From an uncultured Bacteroides sp. (GTDB lineage Bacteria > Bacteroidota > Bacteroidia > Bacteroidales > Bacteroidaceae), in the NCBI GenBank assembly GCA_900766195.1, contig CAAFUN010000061.1:1-6237 (forward strand): 6,237 nucleotides of DNA, given 5' to 3'. The notes below the pieces were generated by a model. It saw only the letters and a program-made list of their open reading frames with translations, did no database searches and was not told where the DNA came from. This document shows positions 6,013-6,237 of the stretch, one piece after another; within the stretch, counting starts at the first letter, position 1, and every line of letters begins with the position of its first letter. A program made the position numbers and the translations under genes.

Positions 6013-6124
6013 AACAGATAGGAAGTTGTGAAACTTCCCCCAATAGAATAGTTTAGTTAAGTCTAGTTTAGTTTTTGTGTGAAGCGCTTCCCCGTTAGCG
6101 AACGACTAGGGAAGCGCCTTTTTT
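6013..6124 (+). ncRNA. Short structured RNA of about 110 nt, noncoding or a leader
   Basis: This is the interval between a consensus promoter and an intrinsic terminator. It contains, in order: a 7-bp hairpin GGAAGTT/AACTTCC (6021-6027/6032-6038) closed by a GUGA tetraloop of GNRA type; a U-rich, weakly paired linker with a 10-base direct repeat TAGTTTAGTT (6049-6058 and 6064-6073); and the terminator stem (6084-6117). No convincing protein fits. The sequence CTTCC is present in both the 5' hairpin and the left arm of the terminator, and GGAAG in both right partners, so alternative pairing is possible. It may therefore be a free small RNA or an attenuator for a gene beyond 6237. A known Bacteroides small-RNA family was not recognised with confidence. 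The 5' end is inferred from the promoter. Confidence 0.75.
6084..6124 (+). terminator. Strong intrinsic terminator of the short RNA
   Basis: GCGCTTCCC (6084-6092) pairs with GGGAAGCGC (6109-6117). Above it CGTT/AACG (6093-6096/6101-6104) closes an AGCG loop, with ACTA (6105-6108) bulged on the 3' side. Six T residues follow at 6119-6124. The T-run is present only on the + strand side, which fixes the orientation. Confidence 0.92.
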
Positions 6125-6131
6125 ATTATAT

Positions 6132-6231
6132 TTCAGATAGTTAGAAAATATATAGGCTCAGTCGATAATCATGGATCATACCGAAATCCTGAGGGATTGA
6201 ATGATTAAGCATAAATTTTAGATAATCTGAA
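6132..6231. other. Nested inverted repeats forming a possible long hairpin
   Basis: Four helices nest: TTCAGAT/ATCTGAA (6132-6138/6225-6231), AAAAT/ATTTT (6145-6149/6215-6219), TAATCAT/ATGATTA (6166-6172/6201-6207) and AATCC/GGATT (6185-6189/6194-6198) with a TGAG loop. Large internal loops separate them. It begins 8 bp after the T-run of the terminator. No promoter is seen for it, and A/T-rich DNA gives such pairs by chance fairly often, so this is tentative. Confidence 0.3.
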
Positions 6232-6237
6232 TAAGAA

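Noticed and set aside
6028..6051. Leader peptide GTG-AAA-CTT-CCC-CCA-ATA-GAA-TAG in the short RNA
   Set aside because: The GTG would be hidden in the tetraloop of the 5' hairpin, with no ribosome site, and the peptide is only seven residues.
6171..6200. Nine-codon open frame starting ATGGATCAT near the window end
   Set aside because: It is too short, with no ribosome-binding context, and is explained as well by the inverted repeats there.

Overview
The window reads as chromosomal DNA of a Bacteroidales bacterium, most likely Bacteroides or a close relative. Three things point there. The candidate promoters match the -33/-7 consensus of that phylum (TTG, about 20 nt, TAnnTTTG). The start codons have A/T-rich leaders without clear Shine-Dalgarno sequences. 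A DUF4492 gene sits directly upstream of cydA and cydB. Protein family calls come from motifs read by eye; no database search was run.

Layout: positions 1-940 hold a promoter, an OmpA-family lipoprotein gene (189-869, +) and its hairpin terminator. A monofunctional peptidoglycan glycosyltransferase gene (mtgA, 964-1650, +) follows. Next comes a 766-bp convergent gap (1651-2416) with no convincing gene. It holds a 22-bp-period tandem repeat built on GTATACGACT and, at its far end, a long hairpin that looks like the cyd operon terminator. The minus-strand operon DUF4492-cydA-cydB (5449 down to 2417) encodes a cytochrome bd quinol oxidase with a small one-helix membrane protein in front, and it has a near-ideal promoter at 5473-5503. 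Positions 5504-5976 hold no intact gene, only a weak trace of a decayed reading frame. From 5977 on there is a near-ideal promoter followed within about 110 nt by a strong intrinsic terminator: a short structured RNA on the + strand with no convincing protein product. The last 100 bases can fold into a nested long hairpin.

How the genes fit together: the first two act at the cell envelope. The lipoprotein probably tethers the outer membrane to peptidoglycan, and MtgA polymerises glycan strands. The cyd operon is respiratory, using a high-affinity oxidase that lets anaerobes of this group consume traces of oxygen. The most interesting unexplained parts are the short RNA at 6013-6124, whose 5' hairpin and terminator share complementary segments, and the 22-bp repeat array at 1897-1962.
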